Shown here: positions 42,607 through 50,785 of the stretch, one piece after another | Layout of the letters: each line of letters starts with the position of its first letter | Position numbering within the stretch: the stretch's first letter is position 1 | The notes under the pieces: generated by a model | What the model was told of the DNA's origin: nothing | Databases searched by the model: none | Seen by the model: the letters and a program-made list of their open reading frames with translations, nothing else | Made by a program: the position numbers and the translations under genes | NCBI GenBank assembly: GCA_036008465.1 | Contig: DASYNP010000189.1 | Coordinates: 23,328-87,327, forward strand | Length of the DNA stretch: 64,000 nucleotides | DNA from: DASPSM01 sp036008465 | GTDB lineage: Bacteria; Planctomycetota; Planctomycetia; Planctomycetales; Planctomycetaceae | Reading direction: 5' to 3'

Positions 42607-44273
42607 TATTCGCCGTGATGTCGGTGTTGCGCCGGCTGCCCCTGGCTTCGCTCCGCCTGCCGGTCCTGGTCAAGGATCTCACCGAGCAGGCCGCCCAGCG
42701 CCGGACGTACCTCATCCGCTTCGTTTACGGTCTCGTGCTCTTCACTTCGTCGGGCGTGCTTTTCTACGCGAACTTGGGTATCGGAGCGACGGCCCGGCAA
42801 ACGTTGGGACGCGGTTCGACCTACTTCGCGATCCTGTTGACCTTTCAAATTGTGGCCATGTACCTGGTCGTGCCGCTGCTCACGGCCGGAGCGATTGCCG
42901 GAGAACGCCAGCGGGAGACGTTAGTACTTTTGGTGCTAAGCCCGCTCACGCCGCGACAAATCGTGTTGCAGAAATACCTGAGCCGAATGACTCCGGTGCT
43001 GTCGTTTGTTTTCCTGTCGTTTCCGTTATTGGCGATCACGTACACGTTTGGCGGCGTGACCGTGGCCGAGCTGATTTTGGGAATCGTCGTGCTGATCTTC
43101 GTGTGCCTCGAATTGGGGGCCTTCGGGATCATGTGCTCGGCAGGGTGCGCGACGACGGCCCAGGCGCTTGGCGCGACTTATGTCGGCGCCTTGCTCTTTC
43201 CTTGGTTTTGTTCGGGCGTCTGCTGCACGTTGCCCGCGGCCGGGCTGTGGGGCGCGGAAAACACCTCGCACGTGGCGGCTGTCGTCGCGGCTGGATTTTG
43301 CGTCTTCTCGACCGCAGCCTGCCTCACGATCGCCGAGACAGTCTTGGCCGGGCGCACGTTCGTCACCGCCAATCGAAATGTGCCGCCGCTCTTTCGTCTG
43401 ATGGATCGATTCTTCGAGGCGCTGAACGCCGCGGCAGGAGGCATCGTGCTCTTGCACGATCGTCCCGGCCTCCCCGCGCGCGAACCCATTCGTTGGCGCG
43501 AAACCCGCAAGCGGTCGTTCGGCACGCCGCGCTATCTCGCGCGCATCCTGCTGGCAATGGAGCTACCGGTGCTCGTCGTTGCCCCCGCGATTCGGCTCTA
43601 CGCGGCTCCCGCGGTCCAAGAACGAGTGATCCTGACCCTCTTCGGACTGACGTGGATGTGCGTGATCCTGCTTGTCGGGGTGTTTGCGGCAAGCCTCGTC
43701 TCGCAGGAGCGCTCGCGCCAGACGCTGAGCGTATTGTTGACCTGCCCGCTCAGCGGCCGCCAAATCCTCGAGCAAAAGCTTGCCGGCGTAGACCGCCTCA
43801 TCGTGATTCTTGCAGTTCCGCTGGCCAGCCTGATTCTCTTTGAGGCCTGGTGGCGCTCCCCACTCTCGGGGACGTACCTCTTGCTCTCCGCAGTCAGCCT
43901 CGCGGTCTACTTGCCCTGCGTAAAGTGGCTGGCCGCCGGATTGGGCCTGCGAATGCGCACGCAATTAGTCGCGATGGTCGCGATCGTTAGCGTCCTGGTC
44001 GTTTGGATTGCTTCTCTCGGTTTGGCGATCTCCGCGCTGAGTCGGTTCCACCTCGATAGCCCGGCTGTCCGAGAATTCACCTTGGTACTCAGTCCGATCG
44101 ATATCGTGCGCTCAATTCAGAAGACGGCGACGAACGCCGCGGGTTATACGAGCGACTCCCTGAAAACGTATCGCCCCTTCCTGCTGCACTTTGCCCTCTA
44201 CGGCGGTCTGTCGTTCCTCTTGCGGATGATGTGCCTCACGAATATCGACCGCCGCCTGGGCCGCGTGCCCTAG
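42603..44273 (+). CDS. ABC-2 type permease
   Basis: A 556-residue integral membrane protein with roughly twelve hydrophobic segments in two halves. The motif ERQRETLVLLVLSPLTPRQI in the first half and SQERSRQTLSVLLTCPLSGR in the second are the paired coupling-helix-type sequences of ABC-2 permeases, so both halves are present in one chain. It starts with GTG in the overlap with the ATPase gene. It would form the channel for the upstream ATPase. Substrate unknown. Confidence 0.88.
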   Translation: MIFAVMSVLRRLPLASLRLPVLVKDLTEQAAQRRTYLIRFVYGLVLFTSSGVLFYANLGIGATARQTLGRGSTYFAILLTFQIVAMYLVVPLLTAGAIAGERQRETLVLLVLSPLTPRQIVLQKYLSRMTPVLSFVFLSFPLLAITYTFGGVTVAELILGIVVLIFVCLELGAFGIMCSAGCATTAQALGATYVGALLFPWFCSGVCCTLPAAGLWGAENTSHVAAVVAAGFCVFSTAACLTIAETVLAGRTFVTANRNVPPLFRLMDRFFEALNAAAGGIVLLHDRPGLPAREPIRWRETRKRSFGTPRYLARILLAMELPVLVVAPAIRLYAAPAVQERVILTLFGLTWMCVILLVGVFAASLVSQERSRQTLSVLLTCPLSGRQILEQKLAGVDRLIVILAVPLASLILFEAWWRSPLSGTYLLLSAVSLAVYLPCVKWLAAGLGLRMRTQLVAMVAIVSVLVVWIASLGLAISALSRFHLDSPAVREFTLVLSPIDIVRSIQKTATNAAGYTSDSLKTYRPFLLHFALYGGLSFLLRMMCLTNIDRRLGRVP

Positions 44274-44317
44274 CCCCGCTGACCGATGCGACGCAAGCGC
44301 CCGACGGTTCGGCTATC

Positions 44318-45724
44318 ATGCAGATTGGCCGCTCTTTGGGTCCCTTCCGGCTCTCGAGGCTCTTGCGCGTGCTAGAAAACGGCAGCCAATTTCCGATCCC
44401 GACCGTCCAAGAGCGGAAGCGGCACGGACGCAGCTTGCGGAAAGTCATTGCCCGCACCGATCAGGGTGATTGGGAGCCGGCTGCGGACCGTCCCAATCCG
44501 CTCGCGTCGCTGGCTCGGGTCAATCGCCATCGGCTGGCGGCACTCTTGCCGATCAAAATGGGGCGGATGGTCGCCTCCCCGTTCGGCTTCCTGCGCGGGG
44601 CGGCCCCGTTGATGGCCGCCGACCTTGCGCAGTGGCCGACGAGCGGACTGATCGTGCAAATGTGCGGCGACGCTCACGTCGGGAATCTCGGGGCGTTTGC
44701 CGCGCCTGACGGGCATCTCGTCTTCGACCTCAACGATTTCGATGAGTCGATGCCGGGCCCGTGGGAATGGGACGTTAAGCGAATGGCCACGAGCGTCGTG
44801 CTGGCCGGACGAGTTGCCAAGGAGAGCGAGTCGGGTTGCCGCGATGCGGTGCTCGCCTTTGTCGCCGAATATCGCGAGGCCGTCGCGCAATTCTCGAAGA
44901 TGTGCATGTTCGAGTTGGCGAAATACGAAATCCGCCGGCGCAGCCAACTGCCTCTCGTGCGCAAGGTGTTGGCGAAGGCCGAGCGGGTCACGCCTCAGCA
45001 TCTCCTCCAAAAATACACCGAAAACATGAATGGCCGCGCCGGCCGCCGTGGGCCTCGATTTTGCTTCCAGCCGCCGGTGCTGCGGCGCGTGACGCGGGGG
45101 GTGGCGCGCGACGTCGTTGCCTCGTTGCGCGAATATCGCGAGACTCTTGGGCCAGACCGCCAACTCGTGTTCGATGCTTATCATCCGGTGGAGGTCGCCT
45201 TCAAGGTAGCTGGGACCGGTAGCGTCGCGCTGCGAAATTACGTCGTTCTGTGCACAGGCAAGAAACAGGACGACGCGATCTTCCTACAAGTGAAGGAGGC
45301 CCAGGACGCGTGTGCCGCGCCCTACCTCGCCAATGTCCAAGTGCCCGCCCATCAGGGCCATCGCGTGGCCGAAGGGCAGCACCGGCTGCAGACCGAATCC
45401 GACCCGCTGTTGGGTTGGACAACGATTGGCGATCGCCACTTTTTGGTGCGTCAGTTGGCCGACCACAAAGCTCGCGTCGATGCCGCTGCTCTCCATGGGC
45501 CCACGCTGGCCGAATACGCGGCCCTCTGCGGCAGGATCCTCGCCAAGGGGCATGCCCGTACGGGAGACGCCGTTGCGCTGGCTGCCTATTGCGGAGAGTC
45601 CGATCGCTTGGACCGCGCGATGGCGAAGTTCGCCTTTGCCTACGCCGCTCAAACGACCCGCGATCACGCGCTACTCGCTGCCGCGGTCCGCAAGCGGCGC
45701 ATCAAGGCCATGCTCGGCGTCTGA
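44318..45724 (+). CDS. DUF2252 family protein
   Basis: A 468-residue DUF2252 protein, a family related to protein-kinase-like/aminoglycoside phosphotransferase folds. Characteristic segments are MVASPFGFLRGAAPLMAADL, QMCGDAHVGNLGAFAAPDG, VFDLNDFDESMPGPWEWDVK and the C-terminal RHFLVRQLADHKARVD. The GDAHVGN and DFDES motifs look like catalytic-loop and metal-binding analogues. Its biological role is unknown. ATG 44318 is used because an upstream start at 44231 overlaps the permease gene. Its 3' end overlaps a convergent gene by 54 bp. Confidence 0.88.
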   Translation: MQIGRSLGPFRLSRLLRVLENGSQFPIPTVQERKRHGRSLRKVIARTDQGDWEPAADRPNPLASLARVNRHRLAALLPIKMGRMVASPFGFLRGAAPLMAADLAQWPTSGLIVQMCGDAHVGNLGAFAAPDGHLVFDLNDFDESMPGPWEWDVKRMATSVVLAGRVAKESESGCRDAVLAFVAEYREAVAQFSKMCMFELAKYEIRRRSQLPLVRKVLAKAERVTPQHLLQKYTENMNGRAGRRGPRFCFQPPVLRRVTRGVARDVVASLREYRETLGPDRQLVFDAYHPVEVAFKVAGTGSVALRNYVVLCTGKKQDDAIFLQVKEAQDACAAPYLANVQVPAHQGHRVAEGQHRLQTESDPLLGWTTIGDRHFLVRQLADHKARVDAAALHGPTLAEYAALCGRILAKGHARTGDAVALAAYCGESDRLDRAMAKFAFAYAAQTTRDHALLAAAVRKRRIKAMLGV

Positions 45725-46687
45725 GTCGAACAGGCTGAGTGCGTGCACCGAATGCTCCGCGTAATGTTCGGCGCACTCGCGTTCCAGTCCGCGGACAATT
45801 CTCTTGCCGCGCAGCTTGCCGACTTTCGACGTGATGACGGTCCATTGTCCGCGCTCTCCGGCCACGTCGTGAAAGATGACGACCCAATCTCGAACTGTGT
45901 CGAGTTCGTGGGCGCGGGCTGTGTTGGAATACATCGCCTTGTAGCGGTGGCCGACCCGCTCGGTCTCCAAAATGGGAAGCCAGGCTTCTCCGTTCGGATT
46001 GAACCGACGTGGCGCGACCCACAGTAGCTCATCCGCTTTGGCCTTGCGGCGATATTCCTCGTCGACGCTCAGGAGATCGGCCACAAGTCGCAGCGTGTGC
46101 GCTTTGGTGACCCGCCGTGACTCGTTCGTGGCGTTGGGGGCCTTGACCGCAGTTTTCCGGCGGCGGAAACGCCCAGCCAGCGATTCGCGAACGGCTTGCA
46201 GGCGCTTTCGTCCGATGCCCGGCACGCGCGTCAGCCGGCCATCGTAGGCAGCCGCTTGCAGGTCTCCGAGCGTTTCGATGCCAAGAATGTCATGGATCGC
46301 TGCGGCGGTCTTCGGTCCGATGCCGGGCACCGTCGCCAGTTTCTCCTCGGGCCCGAACGTGCCGCGAAGCTGATCCAACAGCGGCGCGTGGCCCGTTTCA
46401 CAGAGGCGCTTGAGCGTCCGCGCGATTGACGTGCCTACTCCCGGGAGGCGAGTGAGAGCCTTTGTCCCCTCCTCGGCAAGGATCTGCCACACCGGACGGG
46501 TCAAGTTGCGAATCGTTTCCGCGGCAGCCCGATAGGCGTGCCGACGGAACAAATTGGCCGACTGCGCGTCGAGCAGGTCGGCGATCTCGCTCAAACGATG
46601 AGCCAGCTGCTCATTGTCGAGCGGGCGTTTCTCGCTGAGGGGGAGCTGAGTTGCGTGTGCGGTCCTGGTGATCACGTTGGGGACCAT
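45671..46687 (-). CDS. PolX-type helix-hairpin-helix protein with unrelated C-terminus
   Basis: A 338-residue DNA-binding protein. Residues 25-180 match the N-terminal 8-kDa and HhH part of bacterial DNA polymerase X: NEQLAHRLSEIADLLDAQSA, the HhH motifs LTRLPGVGTSIARTL and LATVPGIGPKTAAAIHDIL, and LTRVPGIGRKRLQAV. After residue 190, where PolX would carry nucleotidyltransferase and PHP domains, there is a different 140-residue domain (LLSVDEEYRRKAKADELLWV) with a Trp/His-rich centre. So it is not a polymerase. Its C-terminal 18 codons overlap DUF2252 in the opposite direction. Confidence 0.8.
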   Translation of the reverse strand: MVPNVITRTAHATQLPLSEKRPLDNEQLAHRLSEIADLLDAQSANLFRRHAYRAAAETIRNLTRPVWQILAEEGTKALTRLPGVGTSIARTLKRLCETGHAPLLDQLRGTFGPEEKLATVPGIGPKTAAAIHDILGIETLGDLQAAAYDGRLTRVPGIGRKRLQAVRESLAGRFRRRKTAVKAPNATNESRRVTKAHTLRLVADLLSVDEEYRRKAKADELLWVAPRRFNPNGEAWLPILETERVGHRYKAMYSNTARAHELDTVRDWVVIFHDVAGERGQWTVITSKVGKLRGKRIVRGLERECAEHYAEHSVHALSLFDSDAEHGLDAPLADRGSE

Positions 46688-46876
46688 CTGTCGAATGAGG
46701 CCGGCGGCGCGCCGCTTCCTTCCAGCGGCCCGCCCAGCCTCGATTTATCAGCTCCAATTATAGGCAGGATACTAATGTCCAGGTAGTGGCCGAAAGCTCC
46801 GATCTTGCCGGCACTTGCTAGGATGGAAGGTGCGGCTTTTGCTCCTGCTGGCCGTTTCTCACCCAGAGGGACTCGC

Positions 46877-48385
46877 GTGGAATTCTCAACGCCTCGCATT
46901 CTCGGATTCGGGCGACAAACCAGTCTGGCTGACATCGTGAAGCTCGCGGCGGCGGAGATGGAACGGACCCACGGCCGGCCGCAGAAATTGCAGGCCGTTG
47001 CCGCGGGAATTCAAATCGAAGCCGATCACAGCCGCTCGGACGGCCCGCTCGACATGTACATTGTCCGCCTCGAGGCTGAACCGCAGCTTCTGGAGTCGGT
47101 TCGCAAGCTGGCGGCGACTACGCCGGCACTGCGACTCAAGGAGAGCGAAGGAGAATGCGAGCTTCGCTGCAGCGGCGATTCAAAAACCGGAGCCAGCCCT
47201 GCCCTGGTTGCCCTGTCGAATTTGATCGCCCTGCCCGAAGTCTGGCACGTCAGCGTCGAGGACGTGCCGAAAGTTCCGCTCAGCATTCAAACGCTCTTCG
47301 CCGAGATGCGCGAGCGACGGGCCAGTGATCTGCATTTGTATCCCGGTGCGCCTCCCGTCTTTCGCGTCGACGGCAAGACCCTCGGAGCCAGCGAGCTGGA
47401 GCCTGTCACCGGAACGCAAATTCGGCACCTGCTGAAAGAGCTGGCTCCGATGCGCGACTGGGAAGAGTTCGTCGTCCACAAGCAGTGCAGCTTTAACTAC
47501 CACCAGATGGGGCTGGCCTTCTCGCGCGTCTCGGCCTTTGTGAAGTCGGGCGTACCCCATCTGACGCTACGGTTTTTGTCCGAGACGATCCCTTCGTTCG
47601 AGGATTTGCACATCCCCCGGCCGCAGATGGAACAATTGGGCAGCTTGCATCACGGCCTGGTGATCGTGGCCGGCATGACTGGCAGCGGCAAATCGACCAC
47701 GGTGGCCTCGATCATCGACTGGATCAACGCCAACAAAACCCTGCATGTGCTGACGATCGAGGACCCGATCGAATTCGTGCATCGCAACAAGAAATCGATC
47801 GTCTCCCAGCGCGGCGTCGGGGCCGACGTCGAGACATTCATCGACGGCGTCCGCTCGGCTCTGCGGCACGATCCCGACGTGATCTCAATCGGCGAAATGC
47901 GCGACCCCGACACCATTCGGGCCGCGATCGACGCCGCGTCCACCGGGCACCTGGTGCTCACGACCTTTCACTCGAACACGGCGGCCGAAGTCGTCAACCG
48001 CATCGTGAGCTTTTTCGAGCCGGTCGAACGCGACCTGGTGCGGTTGCAACTGCGAGACAGTCTCAAGTGCGTGATCTGCCAGCGACTCTTGCCAAAGATC
48101 GGCGGCGGGCGCGTGCCGGCGCTCGAGTTCCTGTTCAACGACAGCAAGCTGATTTCCGACTCGATCGAAAAAGGCCAATCAGCCGGCATCCGCATCGGCA
48201 TGCAGCAGACCATCTCCCAATCGCGAATCTTCGAGCAAAGCCTCCACGAGCTGTGGAAAGCGAAAATCATCTCTCTCGAAACAGCCCAAGCCCACGCCAG
48301 CGCTCCGGCCATCCTCGACCAGATCCGCTTCGGCACCTACGTGCCGCCGACGTTGGATCGGATGATTCAGCAGTCGCTGGAGTGA
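46877..48385 (+). CDS. pilT: Type IV pilus retraction ATPase PilT-like, N-terminally extended
   Basis: A 502-residue traffic ATPase. The PilT core begins near residue 130 (SIQTLFAEMRERRASDLHLY). It has Walker A VAGMTGSGKSTTVAS, Asp box LTIEDPIEFVH, Walker B LRHDPDVISIGEMRDPDT and His box ASTGHLVLTTFHSNTAAE. There is no zinc-binding Cys motif, as expected for PilT. The first 130 residues are an extra region of unknown function. GTG 46877 is chosen because AGAGGGAC ends 6-7 nt upstream; an upstream in-frame ATG at 46805 or 46823 lacks such a site. It would retract type IV pili for twitching or DNA uptake. Confidence 0.88.
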   Translation: MEFSTPRILGFGRQTSLADIVKLAAAEMERTHGRPQKLQAVAAGIQIEADHSRSDGPLDMYIVRLEAEPQLLESVRKLAATTPALRLKESEGECELRCSGDSKTGASPALVALSNLIALPEVWHVSVEDVPKVPLSIQTLFAEMRERRASDLHLYPGAPPVFRVDGKTLGASELEPVTGTQIRHLLKELAPMRDWEEFVVHKQCSFNYHQMGLAFSRVSAFVKSGVPHLTLRFLSETIPSFEDLHIPRPQMEQLGSLHHGLVIVAGMTGSGKSTTVASIIDWINANKTLHVLTIEDPIEFVHRNKKSIVSQRGVGADVETFIDGVRSALRHDPDVISIGEMRDPDTIRAAIDAASTGHLVLTTFHSNTAAEVVNRIVSFFEPVERDLVRLQLRDSLKCVICQRLLPKIGGGRVPALEFLFNDSKLISDSIEKGQSAGIRIGMQQTISQSRIFEQSLHELWKAKIISLETAQAHASAPAILDQIRFGTYVPPTLDRMIQQSLE

Positions 48386-48458
48386 GGCGCCGGGTGCATT
48401 TCGTTCCCCGGCCGCTCAAGAAATCTTTGCACTTGTTTTTTTTCTGCGCGCGGGTGCC

Positions 48459-48782
48459 TCACTTCTCTCGGTGTGGCTTCTTCCTTCTCGGCTTCTGGGG
48501 AACCGCTGCCTCGGAGTCAGCCCGCTCAGGAGCGCGTGCGGTCGGTTTGGCGGCGGTACTCGCGTCGGAAGTGTCGGGCAGCCGAAACGAGACCGTCGAT
48601 TTCAGCTCTGGAGTGGGCTTCGATTCGCGGCGGGAAAATCGCACTGCGACGAACGGCAGGTCGTGGCCGGTGAATCGCAGCACGAACGACTTACCGCACA
48701 TCGAGCACTTGACCAACCGGCCCTTGTATTCAGCCGGCGCGTCCAATTTGGTTTCGCAGTACAGGCACTCGACTGTCGGCAT
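48459..48782 (-). CDS. Small zinc-ribbon protein
   Basis: A 107-residue protein opening with a two-Cys-pair zinc ribbon (VECLYCETKLDAPAEYKG then VKCSMCGKSF), as in MJ0042-type ribbons common in planctomycetes. The rest is polar, with a Ser/Thr/Pro/Ala-rich middle and a basic end (PRRKKPHREK). ATG 48782 is chosen since it starts the ribbon. Function unknown; it could bind nucleic acid or protein. Confidence 0.7.
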   Translation of the reverse strand: MPTVECLYCETKLDAPAEYKGRLVKCSMCGKSFVLRFTGHDLPFVAVRFSRRESKPTPELKSTVSFRLPDTSDASTAAKPTARAPERADSEAAVPQKPRRKKPHREK

Positions 48783-48960
48783 GTGACGGTCCGGTCCGCT
48801 CCGTGGTACTGAGGATGCCAGCATGAGCGACGGCGCAGCCGGAAGCAAGAGGCTTCAATGAGCGGACTTGGAGGCCGTCAATTGCATGAGTCGCTACTCG
48901 CAAGGCGGGCTGAACCGCTACCAACGTGCAGCGCGTCACTCTTGGGGCCAGCAACCGGCG

Positions 48961-49158
48961 TCAGCCCTTGAAGGCATCGCCGATCGCCTTCACCACCTCC
49001 GCTAGTGGAGTTTTTGTCGAGATTGGGTCCGGAAGATCGGTGACGGTCACGTCGACGACCACGCCTGCCGCGGGATCGTGGTATTTCACGCTGACGACCG
49101 ACTGGGGATTCACGAAGGTCGTCGCTCCGCGCAAATCCTGAATTGGGAAAAGTCGCAC
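48961..49158 (-). CDS. Small hypothetical protein
   Basis: A 65-residue protein of unknown function, rich in beta-strand-like alternation (VRLFPIQDLRGATTFVNPQS) and ending in an amphipathic helix (AEVVKAIGDAFKG). GTG 49158 has GAGGAG 6 nt upstream, a strong ribosome-binding site. The frame runs further upstream to 49239, but that part overlaps the tRNA terminator and lacks a site. It lies downstream of the tRNA-Cys gene on the same strand, beyond its terminator, so it needs its own promoter. Confidence 0.6.
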   Translation of the reverse strand: MRLFPIQDLRGATTFVNPQSVVSVKYHDPAAGVVVDVTVTDLPDPISTKTPLAEVVKAIGDAFKG

Positions 49159-49224
49159 ATTTGGCTCCTCTTGGGGGTAACAGTCCGGATCACAGCGAGC
49201 CATCCGTATCCGGACACCGTGCGC

Positions 49225-49265
49225 AAAAAAGTGCCGCAAGTGAAGTATAGCACGTCACTTGCGGC
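49225..49265 (-). terminator. Rho-independent terminator of tRNA-Cys
   Basis: On the minus strand GCCGCAAGTGA (49265-49255) pairs perfectly with TCACTTGCGGC (49243-49233) and is followed after two bases by six T. It starts four bases after the tRNA end, so the tRNA is transcribed as a single unit. Confidence 0.8.
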
Positions 49266-49268
49266 ATG

Positions 49269-49340
49269 AGGCGCCGGTGAGAGTCGAACTCACGATGGCG
49301 GATTTGCAATCCGCTGCCTTAGCCTCTTGGCTACGGCGCC
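49269..49340 (-). tRNA. tRNA-Cys (GCA)
   Basis: A 72-nt tRNA including the discriminator. The acceptor stem is GGCGCCG with CGGCGCC, the anticodon arm is GCGGATTGCAAATCCGC with anticodon GCA, and the T arm is GTGAGTTCGACTCTCAC. The discriminator base is U, as required by cysteinyl-tRNA synthetase. The CCA end is not encoded. A promoter and terminator flank it closely. Confidence 0.97.
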
Positions 49341-49351
49341 ATTTCGCCCGA

Positions 49352-49381
49352 ATCCTAATACCAGCACGCGACTTGCGTCAA
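49352..49381 (-). promoter_or_regulatory. Promoter of tRNA-Cys
   Basis: On the minus strand TTGACG at 49381-49376 (five of six matches) and TAGGAT at 49357-49352 (four of six) are 18 bp apart. The start site would lie a few bases before the mature tRNA 5' end at 49340. Confidence 0.5.
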
Positions 49382-49911
49382 GTGCCGGTCGTCTTGAGGG
49401 ACGGCAGTTTAGGACTCGTTTTCAGACAAGTTCTTACCCAGACTGCATCGGCGAATCGGCCGGTTAAGCTGTATCAATAATTCCAAAGATTCCAATCCCG
49501 CGGATTGTTCAAAGATACGTCGCAGCCGGGCAGGTTGCGTCAGGGGCGGCCTCGGGAAATGATCTTGAGCGGGCTGGTGGCATTGGCGTTCGCCTCCGGC
49601 TAGGATCGCACGTTCTCGGCTCGAGCCCGCCCCAAGGAGCGCACGAATTGCTCCCGAATTCCCAGCGGAGGGGTGGCGGGAACGGGCTCAATCCCGGCTC
49701 GACTGTGCGTTCAGCGCGCGTCGTTTTTGGATTGTCGCCCGAATCTGCTGCAAGGACGCTTCTGGCGCTGTTTAGCCTCAGGCAGAGCCGACCGTCCTTG
49801 CCATGTTTTGTCGGGGTCGCCCGTCGCGGGGCCCGCATTTGGTCTAACACGGGCCCGACGGCGACTAAGGCGACTAATTAGTCTCATTCGACGCAGGAGG
49901 CGACGATCCGC
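49382..49911. other. Gap without convincing gene between divergent units
   Basis: About 530 bp between the tRNA-Cys promoter and the next gene. Short open frames exist on both strands (for example 49509-49850 minus), but none has a ribosome-binding site or natural composition. A near-palindrome CTAATTAG lies at 49873-49880. I see nothing else definite. Confidence 0.4.
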
Positions 49912-50736
49912 ATGTCCAAGAAACCGATCCACGATGTCAAAGAGACCGAAGAGGAGTTGATTTCCAAGGCCCAGTCGGCGGTCAGCCAATCGAATTGGGT
50001 CGTCGGCGAATGTGCCGACAAATGGACGCAGCGATACGCCCGGGGCCGGGGCGACGGCGACTTTGCCGCTCTGTTGGGCCTGACCGCCGATCAAGTGTTT
50101 CAGCGCCGACGGGTTTGGCAGACGTTTGCCGACGTTTACCAAACCTATCCGGCCCTGAAATGGTCGCATTTCTACGCGGCCCTGACTTGGGACGACGCGC
50201 CAGAGTGCCTGCAATGGGCCGACGAAAACCAGGCGACTGTGGCCGAGATGAAGGCTTGGCGTCGTGCCCTGCGGGGCGAGGATTTGCGGACCGAGTCGCA
50301 GACGGTGGACGAATGGGGCACGCCGGCCGCCGTGGCCTACGTCCCGGATGATCATGTCGAGGTTCGAGATCCTTCGGAATTTGAGGAAGGAGATCGTCGC
50401 GGCCGACCCGCACGCGGACCCGAAGACGAGAGCCGGACACCTGTCGAGACGGTCAGCGGCGTCGCCCGTGATTCCGATTCCGGCTATGCCCCGTTTCGCA
50501 GCGGAGCGGGAAGTCCGGCTCCCAGGGAAAGAGAAAGCGAAACGGTCGCCGTGGCGCCGCGTCCCCAGCCGTCGCCGGAGCAATTGATCACCAGAATGTC
50601 GAGTACCCTCGAGCGAATCAACGAGGCACTCACCGGAGATATGCTCAAAGCCTTTAAGTCCTTGCCGGAGAAAAAGCGGGCCCGGTTTCTTAAAGCGGTC
50701 AGCGGCCTGAGCACAAAGTCGGCACGTCTTCTTTAG
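49912..50736 (+). CDS. Conserved hypothetical protein, possibly DNA-associated
   Basis: A 274-residue soluble protein I do not recognise. Residues 1-125 are helical and Trp-rich (NWVVGECADKWTQRYARGRG followed by DFAALLGLTADQVFQRRRVW), with a stretch that could be a helix-turn-helix like those of plasmid replication or DUF3102-type proteins. Residues 130-220 are low-complexity, acidic and polar. The last 50 residues form a basic helix (LPEKKRARFLKAVSGLSTK). AGGAGG at 49895-49900 precedes the ATG by 11 nt. The next gene, a HtrA protease, starts 49 bp after. Confidence 0.65.
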   Translation: MSKKPIHDVKETEEELISKAQSAVSQSNWVVGECADKWTQRYARGRGDGDFAALLGLTADQVFQRRRVWQTFADVYQTYPALKWSHFYAALTWDDAPECLQWADENQATVAEMKAWRRALRGEDLRTESQTVDEWGTPAAVAYVPDDHVEVRDPSEFEEGDRRGRPARGPEDESRTPVETVSGVARDSDSGYAPFRSGAGSPAPRERESETVAVAPRPQPSPEQLITRMSSTLERINEALTGDMLKAFKSLPEKKRARFLKAVSGLSTKSARLL

Positions 50737-50785
50737 CTTGAACGGCAGTGTATGATTTGTGCTGACCCGAATTGGAACCCAACGC

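Noticed and set aside
45671..46687. Full DNA polymerase X
   Set aside because: The polymerase and PHP domains are absent after the HhH region.
49225..49381. Integration (att) site at the tRNA-Cys gene
   Set aside because: No integrase nearby and no direct repeat of the tRNA 3' end found in the window.
49509..49850. 113-codon minus-strand frame near tRNA-Cys
   Set aside because: Low-complexity Arg/Pro-rich translation typical of non-coding GC-rich DNA.
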